Positions 8,609 through 16,695 of a DNA stretch of 64,000 bases are shown one piece after another. This DNA is from Anaerolineaceae bacterium (GTDB lineage: Bacteria; Chloroflexota; Anaerolineae; Aggregatilineales; Phototrophicaceae), in contig WGMX01000018.1 in the NCBI GenBank assembly GCA_016124855.1, positions 1 through 64,000 of the forward strand. The letters run 5' to 3'. Every line of letters starts with the position of its first letter. Position 1 is the first letter of the stretch. The notes under the pieces were generated by a model. That model was not told the origin of the DNA. It saw only the letters and a program-made list of their open reading frames with translations, and searched no databases. A program made the translations under genes and the position numbers.

Positions 8609-11317
8609 TTAGAGTTCACGTAACGCTTCAATCACCTTGAGGCGGCTCAAGCGCCGTGTACTGAGCAAGGTACTCATAATCATCCCGAATATGACTAATA
8701 AACCGAGTCCACCCAAATCGCGTATTGACCAGATGGGTGTTTGGGTGGGTACGGTAAACACCACCCGCAATAACAGTACCAAGAGTTGCGCGAGAAAGCC
8801 GCCCAACACAACCCCAATGACGAGACTCAATCCGCCGATAGTGATGGCCTCTGCGAAAACAAACTGCCGCAGTTGACCGAGCGTTGTACCTAAGGCGCGC
8901 ATTGCGCCGAATTCACGCCGCCGATCATTGACCATTGCCAAGAGGAAGATGGCAAGACCAAGAGAGATTACCAGTAAGGTATAGATGATTTCGAGGGTTT
9001 CTAACCCATTGAGATTGAGCGCGGTCAGTGTCTTTGCATCAGCATTTATGACCGTATTCACATCTTGTATACGTACTGGCAATACATTGGCAAACTGGGC
9101 AGCATAAGCAGTATGGAGGCTATTGATAGTCGCCTCTGTGCCATCACTTTTCACCAAAAAGAAATCAAGATTGGCGTTGCCTGAACTCTGGATCATAAAG
9201 TCGCGGTTCAGGATGAAATCCGAGTCTTGAGATGAGGTGGAAAGCTGAGTGAAAAAGCCCACAGCAACGGCTCGTGCGTCACTGTACTTGCCAGTAACCC
9301 GATTGTACAACTTCATCAATACCGGATCGCCCAACAAAATATTGAACTTGTCGGCCAGTTCCCGTGAGACAATGACCCCATTGGGTGTATTGGCAAGTGC
9401 ATCAAACGTTTGCTGGGCATTGGTTTCAAAGAACGCATCCGGTGAGTAAGCAACCTTACGGAATTCAGCCACATTGATCCCATAGACCGTTTGCCGTTCC
9501 GCACCAATGAGTGCTTGGTTATCACGGGCGATACCCGTTACTGCAATCACACCCGGTAGTTGCAATTGCTTGGCAAAGTCAGTTGTTTGGGGTGTCGTCA
9601 GTACAGGGGTAATCCGCAAGTCCGATCCGACCACATATTGGGAGTCCAAACGCCGTTCGGTGTTGTAGGTTTTGCCAAAAATCAGTAGGCTAACCCCAAA
9701 AGAGAGTGTGAGCGCAATGACCGTGACTGAGGCGCTTACCCGACCGGAACGGCGGCTGATATTGCGGCCTGCCACATCGCCTAAATCGCCCATTAGCCGC
9801 GATAGCAACTTGGAGAAGGGTGCGGCAGTCCGTTTCAATCCGCCATCCACGATCCGCAGCATCATCAGTGTTGTTCCCAACCAGATGAAAAACGGGATTA
9901 GGAAGATGAAAAAGGACAGTTCGACAGCCGTAGTTTCTACCGCTTTGGGTTTGAACCCCCCATTGACGTTGTTGACATACCAAATCGCTGCCGCGGCTAT
10001 CAGTAAGATGACATCCAGCCATGCTCGCTGCCAGAACGGTTTGCCTTCAATACGGCGCACGACACGTCGCTCCTGCGTAATTTCACGTTGAAGAGCGTTA
10101 TAGGTGGGAATGAATGCAGCCGCAAAGGTCAGGAGTAATCCCGCGCCAAAAGCCATCAACCCTGACGAGGCCAACTGTGGCAGATTGGCGATGGACAAAG
10201 CGCTTGGGCCGAGGGCTAAGGCGACACCGGCTGTACCCAGCAACAGCCCCAATACTGAACCGCCGATTGCCAACAATATGGAAGTTGCGGCTACAATCGC
10301 CATGATTTGGCGTGGTGTTGCCCCGCGTGTCCGTAAGAGGCCAAATTCCCGCCGTTGGGCTTCAGCGAACAGTTCTGCCGCGAATTTACTTAGATAAGCC
10401 GCCAGAGCCACCCCCGGTAGTCCCAAGAAGATCAACAAAATCTTCGCACTTAAGATGTCTGCACCAGCGGATTTGAAGGCCGTTTCCAAATTGTTGACCA
10501 CTCGCAATTGTCCAGTAAATTGGCGTTCGACTAGACGACGAAGAGCCGCCACTTCTTTATTGGCTTGGGTCGGATCAGGGGACAGCGTATCCCGATTGGT
10601 ACGGATGTGAAGCTGCGGATCGAGTGCGTAGACCTGAGTGGTGGTTGTACCCGTCGTCAGGGTCGTGGGTGGCAGTGCCTTCAATTCAGTATAGAGATTG
10701 GCATTAAACCAGTTGATGTCCACAAACAGCAGATCAGACACGAGGGTGTTTTCCGCCTCGCCTGCGGCAAACAGTGGATCAGCGTTAGTCGTATCCACAA
10801 TGCCAGTAACAGGCAGTTCAATGGTTTTGTTAATGCCTTTGAAGGTCACACTCAGCCTATCGCCCACCTTAATTTGTTGGGCAATCGCCATCGTTTCGCT
10901 AATCATGGTTCCTTTAGAATCAAATGTTCCCTGACTGATGTTGAGTAGTCCAAAGGTTTTGAGATAGGTGGGCGTGAGGGCAAACATACGTCCAGCGGGG
11001 CTGCCCGTTGTCGTCCCTACTTTGCTGGCAGTTGCAAAATCAGCCGTAATGACTGGTTCCACCGCTTTTATACCATCTACCGTCGCTAAGTCCTGCGCGG
11101 CCTGCATCACATTCAAATCGGGTGTGATCGCATGTCCCACCATATCAAGCTGTACGGGTGTTAACGCAAGCGTTGTCATCCGCCGAGCAGAGGCATCCAC
11201 GAAAAACAAAATGCTGGCGAATAAGCCAACGGCCAGCGCCAACCCGAACAAATAGGTCAAAGTGCGTCCGGGGGTGCGCCACACCAGTCGGATAGCGTAG
11301 GTTAAGATACTAATCAT
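8609..11317 (-). CDS. Large FtsX/MacB-type ABC transporter permease
   Basis: A 902-residue membrane protein with the layout of double-unit FtsX permeases: TM1 at about 15-40, a long extracytoplasmic domain, three TMs at about 290-420, then a second unit with TM at about 530, another extracytoplasmic domain, and three C-terminal TMs. The last part has the diagnostic RRREFGAMRALG motif and a similar RREFGLLRTRGAT in the first half. The ATG at 11317 overlaps the upstream ATPase stop by 8 nt. Family members export lipoproteins or peptides, or act with sensor kinases in peptide-antibiotic resistance. With two ATPases, a two-component system and UppP beside it, a resistance role is inferred. The substrate is unknown. 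Confidence 0.9.
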   Translation of the reverse strand: MISILTYAIRLVWRTPGRTLTYLFGLALAVGLFASILFFVDASARRMTTLALTPVQLDMVGHAITPDLNVMQAAQDLATVDGIKAVEPVITADFATASKVGTTTGSPAGRMFALTPTYLKTFGLLNISQGTFDSKGTMISETMAIAQQIKVGDRLSVTFKGINKTIELPVTGIVDTTNADPLFAAGEAENTLVSDLLFVDINWFNANLYTELKALPPTTLTTGTTTTQVYALDPQLHIRTNRDTLSPDPTQANKEVAALRRLVERQFTGQLRVVNNLETAFKSAGADILSAKILLIFLGLPGVALAAYLSKFAAELFAEAQRREFGLLRTRGATPRQIMAIVAATSILLAIGGSVLGLLLGTAGVALALGPSALSIANLPQLASSGLMAFGAGLLLTFAAAFIPTYNALQREITQERRVVRRIEGKPFWQRAWLDVILLIAAAAIWYVNNVNGGFKPKAVETTAVELSFFIFLIPFFIWLGTTLMMLRIVDGGLKRTAAPFSKLLSRLMGDLGDVAGRNISRRSGRVSASVTVIALTLSFGVSLLIFGKTYNTERRLDSQYVVGSDLRITPVLTTPQTTDFAKQLQLPGVIAVTGIARDNQALIGAERQTVYGINVAEFRKVAYSPDAFFETNAQQTFDALANTPNGVIVSRELADKFNILLGDPVLMKLYNRVTGKYSDARAVAVGFFTQLSTSSQDSDFILNRDFMIQSSGNANLDFFLVKSDGTEATINSLHTAYAAQFANVLPVRIQDVNTVINADAKTLTALNLNGLETLEIIYTLLVISLGLAIFLLAMVNDRRREFGAMRALGTTLGQLRQFVFAEAITIGGLSLVIGVVLGGFLAQLLVLLLRVVFTVPTQTPIWSIRDLGGLGLLVIFGMIMSTLLSTRRLSRLKVIEALREL

Positions 11318-12008
11318 GCTGAACCTTCTCTCTTTCTAAATGCCCGTCTTTCAAGCGCAAGATGCGGTGGGCACGGCGGGCTGAATCCGGGTCATGAGTC
11401 ACCATCACCAGTGTCAAACCTTCATCTTCAACAAGCGCCATGAGCAAATTGAGAATTTCGCTGGCAGTGGCGCTGTCTAGATTGCCTGTGGGTTCGTCTG
11501 CCAATAACACCAGTGGATGGCTAGCCAGCGCCCGTGCAATCCCCACCCGCTGCTGCTGTCCACCTGATAGTTCGTCGGGAAAGTGTTGGGTTTTGTCACT
11601 CAAGCCAACTTTTGCCAACAAGGATTGAGCGCGTTCTAGCCGTTCCTGCATTGGCACACCTGCTACCAGTAAGGGGAACATGACGTTCTCTAACGCTGTG
11701 AGTACCGGAAACAGATCATAGCCTTGAAAGATGAAGCCTAAGGTATGCCGTCGAAGTGCTGCACTCTCATTTTCTTTGAGTCCTGCCAGCGGTTGACCAT
11801 TGAGCAGAACTTCACCCCGGGTTGGCGTATCTAACCCGCCCAAGAGATTGAGTAACGTACTTTTGCCGCTGCCGCTGGGTCCCATGATCGCAACGAACTC
11901 ACCGGGCATAATCTGAAGGCTGACATCGCATAGCGCGGTTACTTCATCCTTCCCCATGCGATAAGCACGAGTCAAATTGTCGGTTTGGAGGACATACGAG
12001 TTACGCAT
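11310..12008 (-). CDS. ABC exporter ATP-binding protein (MacB/LolD type)
   Basis: The start is set at ATG 12008 (MRNSYVLQ), which overlaps the preceding gene's stop by 8 nt; the longer in-frame extension to 12101 would lie inside that gene. About 232 residues with Walker A (GPSGSGKST), Q-loop (FIFQGYDLFPVLTALENV), signature (LSGGQQQRVGIARAL), Walker B (LLADEPTGNLD) and H-loop (VTHD). It is the classic energising subunit for FtsX/MacB permeases, here translationally coupled to the 902-residue permease. It is one of two adjacent ATPases. Confidence 0.93.
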   Translation of the reverse strand: MRNSYVLQTDNLTRAYRMGKDEVTALCDVSLQIMPGEFVAIMGPSGSGKSTLLNLLGGLDTPTRGEVLLNGQPLAGLKENESAALRRHTLGFIFQGYDLFPVLTALENVMFPLLVAGVPMQERLERAQSLLAKVGLSDKTQHFPDELSGGQQQRVGIARALASHPLVLLADEPTGNLDSATASEILNLLMALVEDEGLTLVMVTHDPDSARRAHRILRLKDGHLEREKVQHD

Positions 12009-12693
12009 GAGCCACCGCCATTTCTTCACTGAGTTGACCATCACTAATCCGTACCTGCCGTCCAGCACGGGCAGCCACGGTTGGATTATGGGTGACAACA
12101 ATCAGAGTTAGCCCACGTTCAACATTCAATCGCTTGAGCAGCGCCATGATACTGTCAGAAGTCACGCTGTCCAGTTCACCTGTGAGTTCATCTGCCAGCA
12201 GCAAATCTGGTTCATTCGCCAAAGCTACAGCAATGGCTACCCGCTGCCGTTCGCCACCCGATAGCTGGTTCGGGCGGTGATGGAGGCGTTCTGCTAACCC
12301 GATTTCGGTCAAAAGTGACGCAGCCCGTCTATGAGCGTTCTCGTGTCCTTCTAACGTCATGGGCAACACCACGTTTTCACTGGCTGTCAGAAAGGGAATG
12401 AGATTGTCCGACTGGAATACAATGCCCACATGCTGACGGCGGAAAGCTGCCCGCTGACCTTCATTCAGACGCGAGAGATCGGTCTCATTGATAATGATGC
12501 GACCGGCACTGACTATAGCCAGCCCGCCAATCAGGTTCATCAGGGTGCTTTTACCACTCCCTGAACGGCCTTGTATAGCGACAAACTCACCGCGTTCTAC
12601 GGTCAGGTTGGCTCCCCGCAGGGCGACGGTTTCCACGTCGCCCTCTTTGTAAATCTTGAACACATCTTGGATGACAAGTGTTGGGGTATTCAT
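12001..12693 (-). CDS. Second ABC exporter ATP-binding protein
   Basis: A 230-residue ATPase with Walker A (GRSGSGKST), signature (LSGGERQRVAIAVAL), Walker B (LLADELTGELD) and H-loop (VTHN). The Walker B region reads ADELTGELD instead of the usual ADEPTGNLD, a mild deviation that keeps the acidic residues. It precedes and overlaps the first ATPase. The pair could form a heterodimer under the double-unit permease, which is an inference from gene order. Confidence 0.9.
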   Translation of the reverse strand: MNTPTLVIQDVFKIYKEGDVETVALRGANLTVERGEFVAIQGRSGSGKSTLMNLIGGLAIVSAGRIIINETDLSRLNEGQRAAFRRQHVGIVFQSDNLIPFLTASENVVLPMTLEGHENAHRRAASLLTEIGLAERLHHRPNQLSGGERQRVAIAVALANEPDLLLADELTGELDSVTSDSIMALLKRLNVERGLTLIVVTHNPTVAARAGRQVRISDGQLSEEMAVAHA

Positions 12694-12703
12694 GGTTTAT
12701 CTC

Positions 12704-13456
12704 TTATTTGACCACTTGATAGGTCAACGCGGTATCACGCACTCCATCCGGGTCAAAATTCTTGATGGGTTCGGTTTCACTGACAACGACCAACCGCCCA
12801 CTGCTGTCCACCAAGTAGTAGCGATCTGTGCGGGCATGAATGGGTTTCTCGGTCACAATCGATTTTCCCGCATCCCATTCGTAGCCTAAAATCACCGCAC
12901 CTGCGACTTGGGTTGAAGCTTTCAGATAAACCTGTTTGTAACCGGGACTATTAGCCTGCACCCGCGCTTCGTCCGCTTGCACATAGGCCATGAGATCAGT
13001 CGGTGGTGTGCCTTTGACGAACTGTACGGCTATTGAAGAATCTCTTGCGGTAAAACACACACCATTGTGAAAAGTCATTTCCTGTGCCCAACTATGGGGA
13101 TAGTCGATACTGAAGCCTTGGTTGCTGTCACGATAGGTTGTCAAGGCTTCGTCCCCCATCTCACCTGAACCGCTCTCAGCAGATGGTTTGGTTGGAACAA
13201 CGGCAACAGTCGGTGATGTGGTGGCAGTAGCCAGAGGGCTGACACCTACTGCGACGGTAGCCTCAGCCAGAACTGGGCTGGTGTCTGCGACGAGAGCATC
13301 AATAAACCCGCATTGGGTCATCGCAGGTTGAACACTGGCAGTAGGTGTTGAAGATTGAGCGCTAAGGCTCATTGAGGGGATGAGAATATTGATGTCTAAT
13401 ATCGCCACTGCTGCAAGCGTGCCTACATACAGTAGCCAAAACTTATGTTGCTTCAT
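12704..13456 (-). CDS. Secreted PsbP/DcrB-like protein
   Basis: The N-terminal signal or anchor (FWLLYVGTLAAVAILDINILIP) is followed by a Ser/Thr/Ala linker and a domain from about residue 105. That domain begins with a phrase typical of PsbP/DcrB folds: a short strand, then DSNQGFSIDYPHSWAQE. The rest (FVKGTPPTDL ... YVQADEARVQANSPGY ... TDRYYLVDSSGRLVVVSETEP) fits this alpha-beta fold. It ends 10 bp before the second ATPase and is probably the first gene of the exporter operon. An accessory or substrate-capture role outside the membrane is possible but not shown. A GGAGAC ribosome site precedes the ATG. Confidence 0.65.
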   Translation of the reverse strand: MKQHKFWLLYVGTLAAVAILDINILIPSMSLSAQSSTPTASVQPAMTQCGFIDALVADTSPVLAEATVAVGVSPLATATTSPTVAVVPTKPSAESGSGEMGDEALTTYRDSNQGFSIDYPHSWAQEMTFHNGVCFTARDSSIAVQFVKGTPPTDLMAYVQADEARVQANSPGYKQVYLKASTQVAGAVILGYEWDAGKSIVTEKPIHARTDRYYLVDSSGRLVVVSETEPIKNFDPDGVRDTALTYQVVK

Positions 13457-13825
13457 GTTTGTCTCCTTGGTTCATAATCCGTAGCAAGAAGACTAAAAGT
13501 GAAAAGTTAAATGGAGTTTAAGTGCCAAAAACGGCAAACAACTTTAGGACGGGGAAAACCAATTTGTTCAACCTCCAAAACGAATGCCCGACAGAATAAA
13601 ACCCCGCAATGCATAAATCCGTCGGACGGGTTAATATTCAGCAATGTTTTGCCTTATGGATTTGAATATTCTTTATCCGCATTGCCTGCGAACTGTTTAG
13701 TCAAGCACACAATCATCCAGTTTGTTGAAAAAGTAGGACAACCGCTGGCAATGTCGGTCGGATGAAGCCAAATTCGGTTATATTGAGCCTAAAAGTTGTT
13801 TTCAAACAGCAGGGAGTGAGGCTCA
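13457..13825. other. Intergenic stretch before the IS remnants
   Basis: I see no convincing gene here; the short plus-strand frame at 13511-13765 has no recognisable protein character. It holds the presumed promoter region of the minus-strand exporter operon and the left flank of the IS1182-like remnant. I could not place that element's terminal repeat. Confidence 0.4.
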
Positions 13826-14338
13826 ATGCTGGGTTACAAGCCGAAAATCTTTAAGCGCCATAATGCTGTATGCCTCGAGGATCTTGTTCCCACAGATAAC
13901 TTCTACCGCCAAGTGGAGGCGAAATTGGATTTGGGTTTTGTCCGGGAGTTGGTTAAAGCGTGCTATCCATCTAATATCGGACGACCTTCCATTGATCCTG
14001 TGACCTTCTTCAAGCTACAGCTTATCATGTTCTTTGAAGGGATTCGCTCTGAACGCCAGCTAATGGAAACGGTCGACCTCAATTTAGCCTATCGCTGGTA
14101 CATCGGTTATGACCTTGGTGAGGACGTTCCTGACCATAGCTCATTGAGTAAAATCCGTGATCGCTACGGGCTGGAAGTGTTCCAGCGCTTCTTTGAGCAA
14201 ATTGTCGAATTATGCCGGAAAGCCGGCTTGGTGTGGGGCAAAGAACTCTATTTTGACGGGACAAAAGTCCGCGCCAATGCCGATGTGGATAGCCTCGAAC
14301 CCCGCTTGGAATTCGTAACTGGCCTTACCCCAGTTTAG
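13826..14338 (+). pseudogene. IS1182/IS5-type transposase, N-terminal fragment
   Basis: It starts MLGYKPKIFKRHNAVCLEDL, typical of the DUF772-type N-terminal domain of IS1182-like transposases (NFYRQVEAKLDL ... RPSIDPVTFFKLQLIMFFEGIRSERQLMETV ... DHSSLSKIRDRYG). It then enters the catalytic part at LYFDGTKVRANAD, where the first Asp of the DDE triad is expected. It stops at about residue 170 instead of about 450, exactly where the left end of an IS3-type element begins (near 14320). The rest of the transposase is gone, so it is inactive. Confidence 0.85.
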
Positions 14339-14796
14339 CGGAGAGTAAAAATGTCCGTTAGACTGAAAGTAAGGAGCAAGAAATGGGAAAGAGCAAGAAA
14401 TACAGCGCGGAGTTCAAACAAGAAGTGCTGAGCATGGTGACAGCGGGTGAGCGAACGGTCAGCCAGATTGAGCGGGATCTAGACATCACGTCGGGACTGA
14501 TCTACAAGTGGCAGCAGCGGTATCGGGTGGTGGAAGACAAGCTGGAACCGAGTGCCGAACGGGCAGAGCAAGCGGAAATCCGACGACTGAAACGAGAGTT
14601 GGAAATCGCGCGGCAGGAACGGGATATCCTAAAAAAAGCCATCCGAGTGTTCTCGCGGGGGGAATCGTGAGCCGCTACCAGTTCATTGCAGCCCATCAGC
14701 AGACGTATCCCGTACAGCGCATGTGCGCGGTACTAGAGGTAACGGCGAGTGGCTTCTACGACTGGCTGCGGCGCAAACCAAGTCCACTCCACATTG
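14320..14796 (+). mobile_element. Truncated IS3-family element
   Basis: The left end lies near 14320 (TGGCCTTACCCCAG, typical of IS3-type termini) inside the IS1182 transposase. orfA is complete, orfB is cut after about 43 codons, and the right end is missing. The break point (about 14796) joins the truncated ardA gene, so a deletion took out the rest of the IS together with the end of ardA. Confidence 0.7.
14383..14670 (+). CDS. IS3-family transposase OrfA
   Basis: A 95-residue protein with the HTH domain of IS3 OrfA (KYSAEFKQEVLSMVTAGERTVSQIERDL, then SGLIYKWQQRY) and the leucine-zipper segment (IRRLKRELEIARQERDILKKA). A good ribosome site (AAGGAGCAAGAA) precedes ATG 14383. The orfB frame begins at 14667 in the overlapping arrangement usual for IS3. 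OrfA is intact, but the element lacks its transposase catalytic part and should not move on its own. Confidence 0.88.
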   Translation: MGKSKKYSAEFKQEVLSMVTAGERTVSQIERDLDITSGLIYKWQQRYRVVEDKLEPSAERAEQAEIRRLKRELEIARQERDILKKAIRVFSRGES

Positions 14797-14804
14797 CCTT
14801 GTAG
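14667..14804 (+). pseudogene. IS3-family transposase OrfB, N-terminal remnant
   Basis: The frame from GTG 14667 encodes SRYQFIAAHQQTYPVQRMC then VTASGFYDWLRRKPS, which matches the start of IS3 OrfB proteins. It then runs into foreign sequence and stops at 14804. The DDE domain is absent. Confidence 0.8.
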
Positions 14805-15235
14805 TCGATGTAGTAAACAAGCTGGATAGGGATGATGACAGTTTCCGCTGTCAGTTCCTCAGCGAAATCGGCCAAGCTCGTGTATTCGCCACAATAGTTT
14901 TCCTCCAGTGCCTGCCGTGCTTCATCCAAGCTGCCACCAAAGTGGCTGACCAGTTCCGCTCCTAGCCTGCCCTGCTCGGCAAGGAACATGGCTAACTTGG
15001 ATACCTGTTCAAAGCCTTCGGATTCCGAAAGGGAACACCCATAAAATCCTTCATAGTCGTGGATTGCCCATTCTTCGGCGTCTGACATGGGAGAGGCAGC
15101 CAGCATGGTTTGAACGTCGGCAAAAATGGATTCCGCGTCCTGGTCGGCATCAATCCATGCGCCATGGAGTATTCCATTGTTGTAGCTGGCAAGGCAGGCG
15201 ACGTAAATGCGGGTGGTGGGTTCGTTCTTGGTCAT
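14756..15235 (-). pseudogene. ardA: Antirestriction protein ArdA, 3' end replaced
   Basis: The frame starts at ATG 15235 (MTKNEPTTRIYVACLASYNN) with an AGAGGG ribosome site. It carries ArdA hallmarks: IYVACLASYNNGILHGAWID, then EEWAIHDYEGF, a GRLGAELVSHFGG-like middle and VYYIDYKAM near the end. ArdA is an acidic DNA mimic that inhibits type I restriction enzymes and is common on conjugative elements. The natural C-terminus after DYKAM is missing; the last ~13 residues are read antisense through the IS3 orfB remnant. At about 159 residues against the usual ~165-170, the fold may be nearly complete, so activity cannot be excluded. Confidence 0.85.
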
Positions 15236-15336
15236 GTTTCCCTCTTGGGTTTGGGTTGCGTTCTGCAACCCGTGCCTCCCGGCGAGGGTGGGGGTAGCAA
15301 AGGCAAGGCCGCAGGGGAGAGATACCGTCTTGAAAG

Positions 15337-16301
15337 TCAAGAGGATACAAGCTTGACTTTGCCATAATTGGGGTCGAAAGGAAGTTGGTTCTTAATGACC
15401 CCGTAAGCTAAATGCAAGAGTTTACCCATGACGGCGACAATCACTTGCAAAGGCTTGAGACCGTAACTAACCATACGTTCAGCAAAAACCTTTAAAACGG
15501 GATTGCAGCGGGCAGCGACGATGGCTGGCATATATAAGGCAGCCCTGAGACTGGCATGTCCCATGCGGGCAATGCCGACCGTATAGTTCATACTACTGCC
15601 CGACTGACGCAAAGTCGGATCCAAGCCGACCATAGCCACCACTTGACGCACATCATCATAGCGAGCCAAATCGCCTAGTTGAGCCAGAATCTAAGCGCTG
15701 GTTTGGAACCCAATGCCGGGAATACTGGTCAGCAGATCGGATTGGGATTTGAGGTGCGGATGGTGCTCAATGTGGCGACGAATATTTTCTTGGGTCTGTT
15801 CAATCTGCTTGTCGAGATAGCTAATCAATTGCTCAATCTGCTTGACCACGATCTTGCTCTTGGGTTTGGCCTCCAAGCGGTTCTTTTCTCGCTGGCGCGA
15901 TTGCTTCAAATCGTCCAAGTGACGTACGAGTTCCCTCAATTCTTCGGCTTCAGCGCTTAGAGGTTGCCACAAGAGTGGCTGTTGGGTTCGGCAGAAATCA
16001 GCAATCAGATGGGCATCAATGGCATCCGTCTTGTGGCGCTTCATCTGACTTTTGTTGTATGCCTTGATCCGTGCCGGATTAATCACGCTGACCCGATAAT
16101 GAGCCTTAAACAGATAATGCATCACACCATCCCCGTAGGTGCCAGTGGCTTCGATTGCCACCCACACCTCATCCCATTGCCTTAAGTAATTGTCCATGCT
16201 TTCCAACCGACCTTCGTGTTGGCAAAAGCCTGCTGCTGGATAGGACTGCTCAGAACACACACCTGTAAGCTGGCTTTCGCCACATCAATCCCCACATACA
16301 T
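15337..16301 (-). pseudogene. IS110-family transposase, inactivated
   Basis: This is a DEDD-type transposase with RuvC-like N-terminus and Transposase_20 C-terminus. Reading from ATG 16301 gives MYVGIDVAKASLQVCVL, with the first Asp. A one-base loss near 16215 then shifts the frame, after which VWVAIEATGTYGD and RHKTDAIDAHLIADF follow. An in-frame TAG at about 15691 interrupts after SIPGIGFQTSA; the same frame then continues ILAQLGDLARYDDVRQVV to the C-terminal domain and stops at 15337. Two independent lesions make it a pseudogene, although the amber could be a single base change from CAG. It sits between ardA and the methyltransferase operon. Confidence 0.85.
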
Positions 16302-16695
16302 TTTCACTTCCTAATTTCCACTCCCTAACTGTTGTTCAGCTTTCCTTGTGAATGCAAGCTCGTGGCTTCAGATACCGTTCAGCCTCGTAACAGTTAGTCG
16401 GTGTGTGGGCCTTATCTCTCCCACAGGCTATTTGCCTTGAGGGGCTACAGGCTCTCACACACCATCTCGTTACCCCTATTCTATGTCTCTTTCTAAGATA
16501 CAAGGGGGATCGCCCTACCTGCACAAGCGTTAGCACGGAAGGCTGGGGATACCCTCTCCTGCGCTCGTCTTGGCCTTGATGCGCGAGGGGCGAAGCACCT
16601 TAGGACATTCACTTATGCAAGGAAATGACGCTAAAAATAAATCGTTCGAATGACCTGAGGTTATGTTCGATAGTACCCGTCACTGTCGCAATACG
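16302..16695. other. Non-coding flank of the IS110 element
   Basis: No gene is supported in these ~390 bp. They lie directly upstream of the IS110 transposase start, the place where IS110-group elements carry a long non-coding end that is transcribed as a guide (bridge) RNA. Short complementary segments occur (GTGTGTGGG near 16400 against CACACACC near 16456). A remnant bridge-RNA gene is possible but unproven. The element's outer end was not located. Confidence 0.35.

Noticed and set aside
13511-13765. Plus-strand 84-codon frame before the IS remnants
   Set aside because: Composition looks non-coding, no family resemblance, and it lies in the promoter region of the minus-strand operon.
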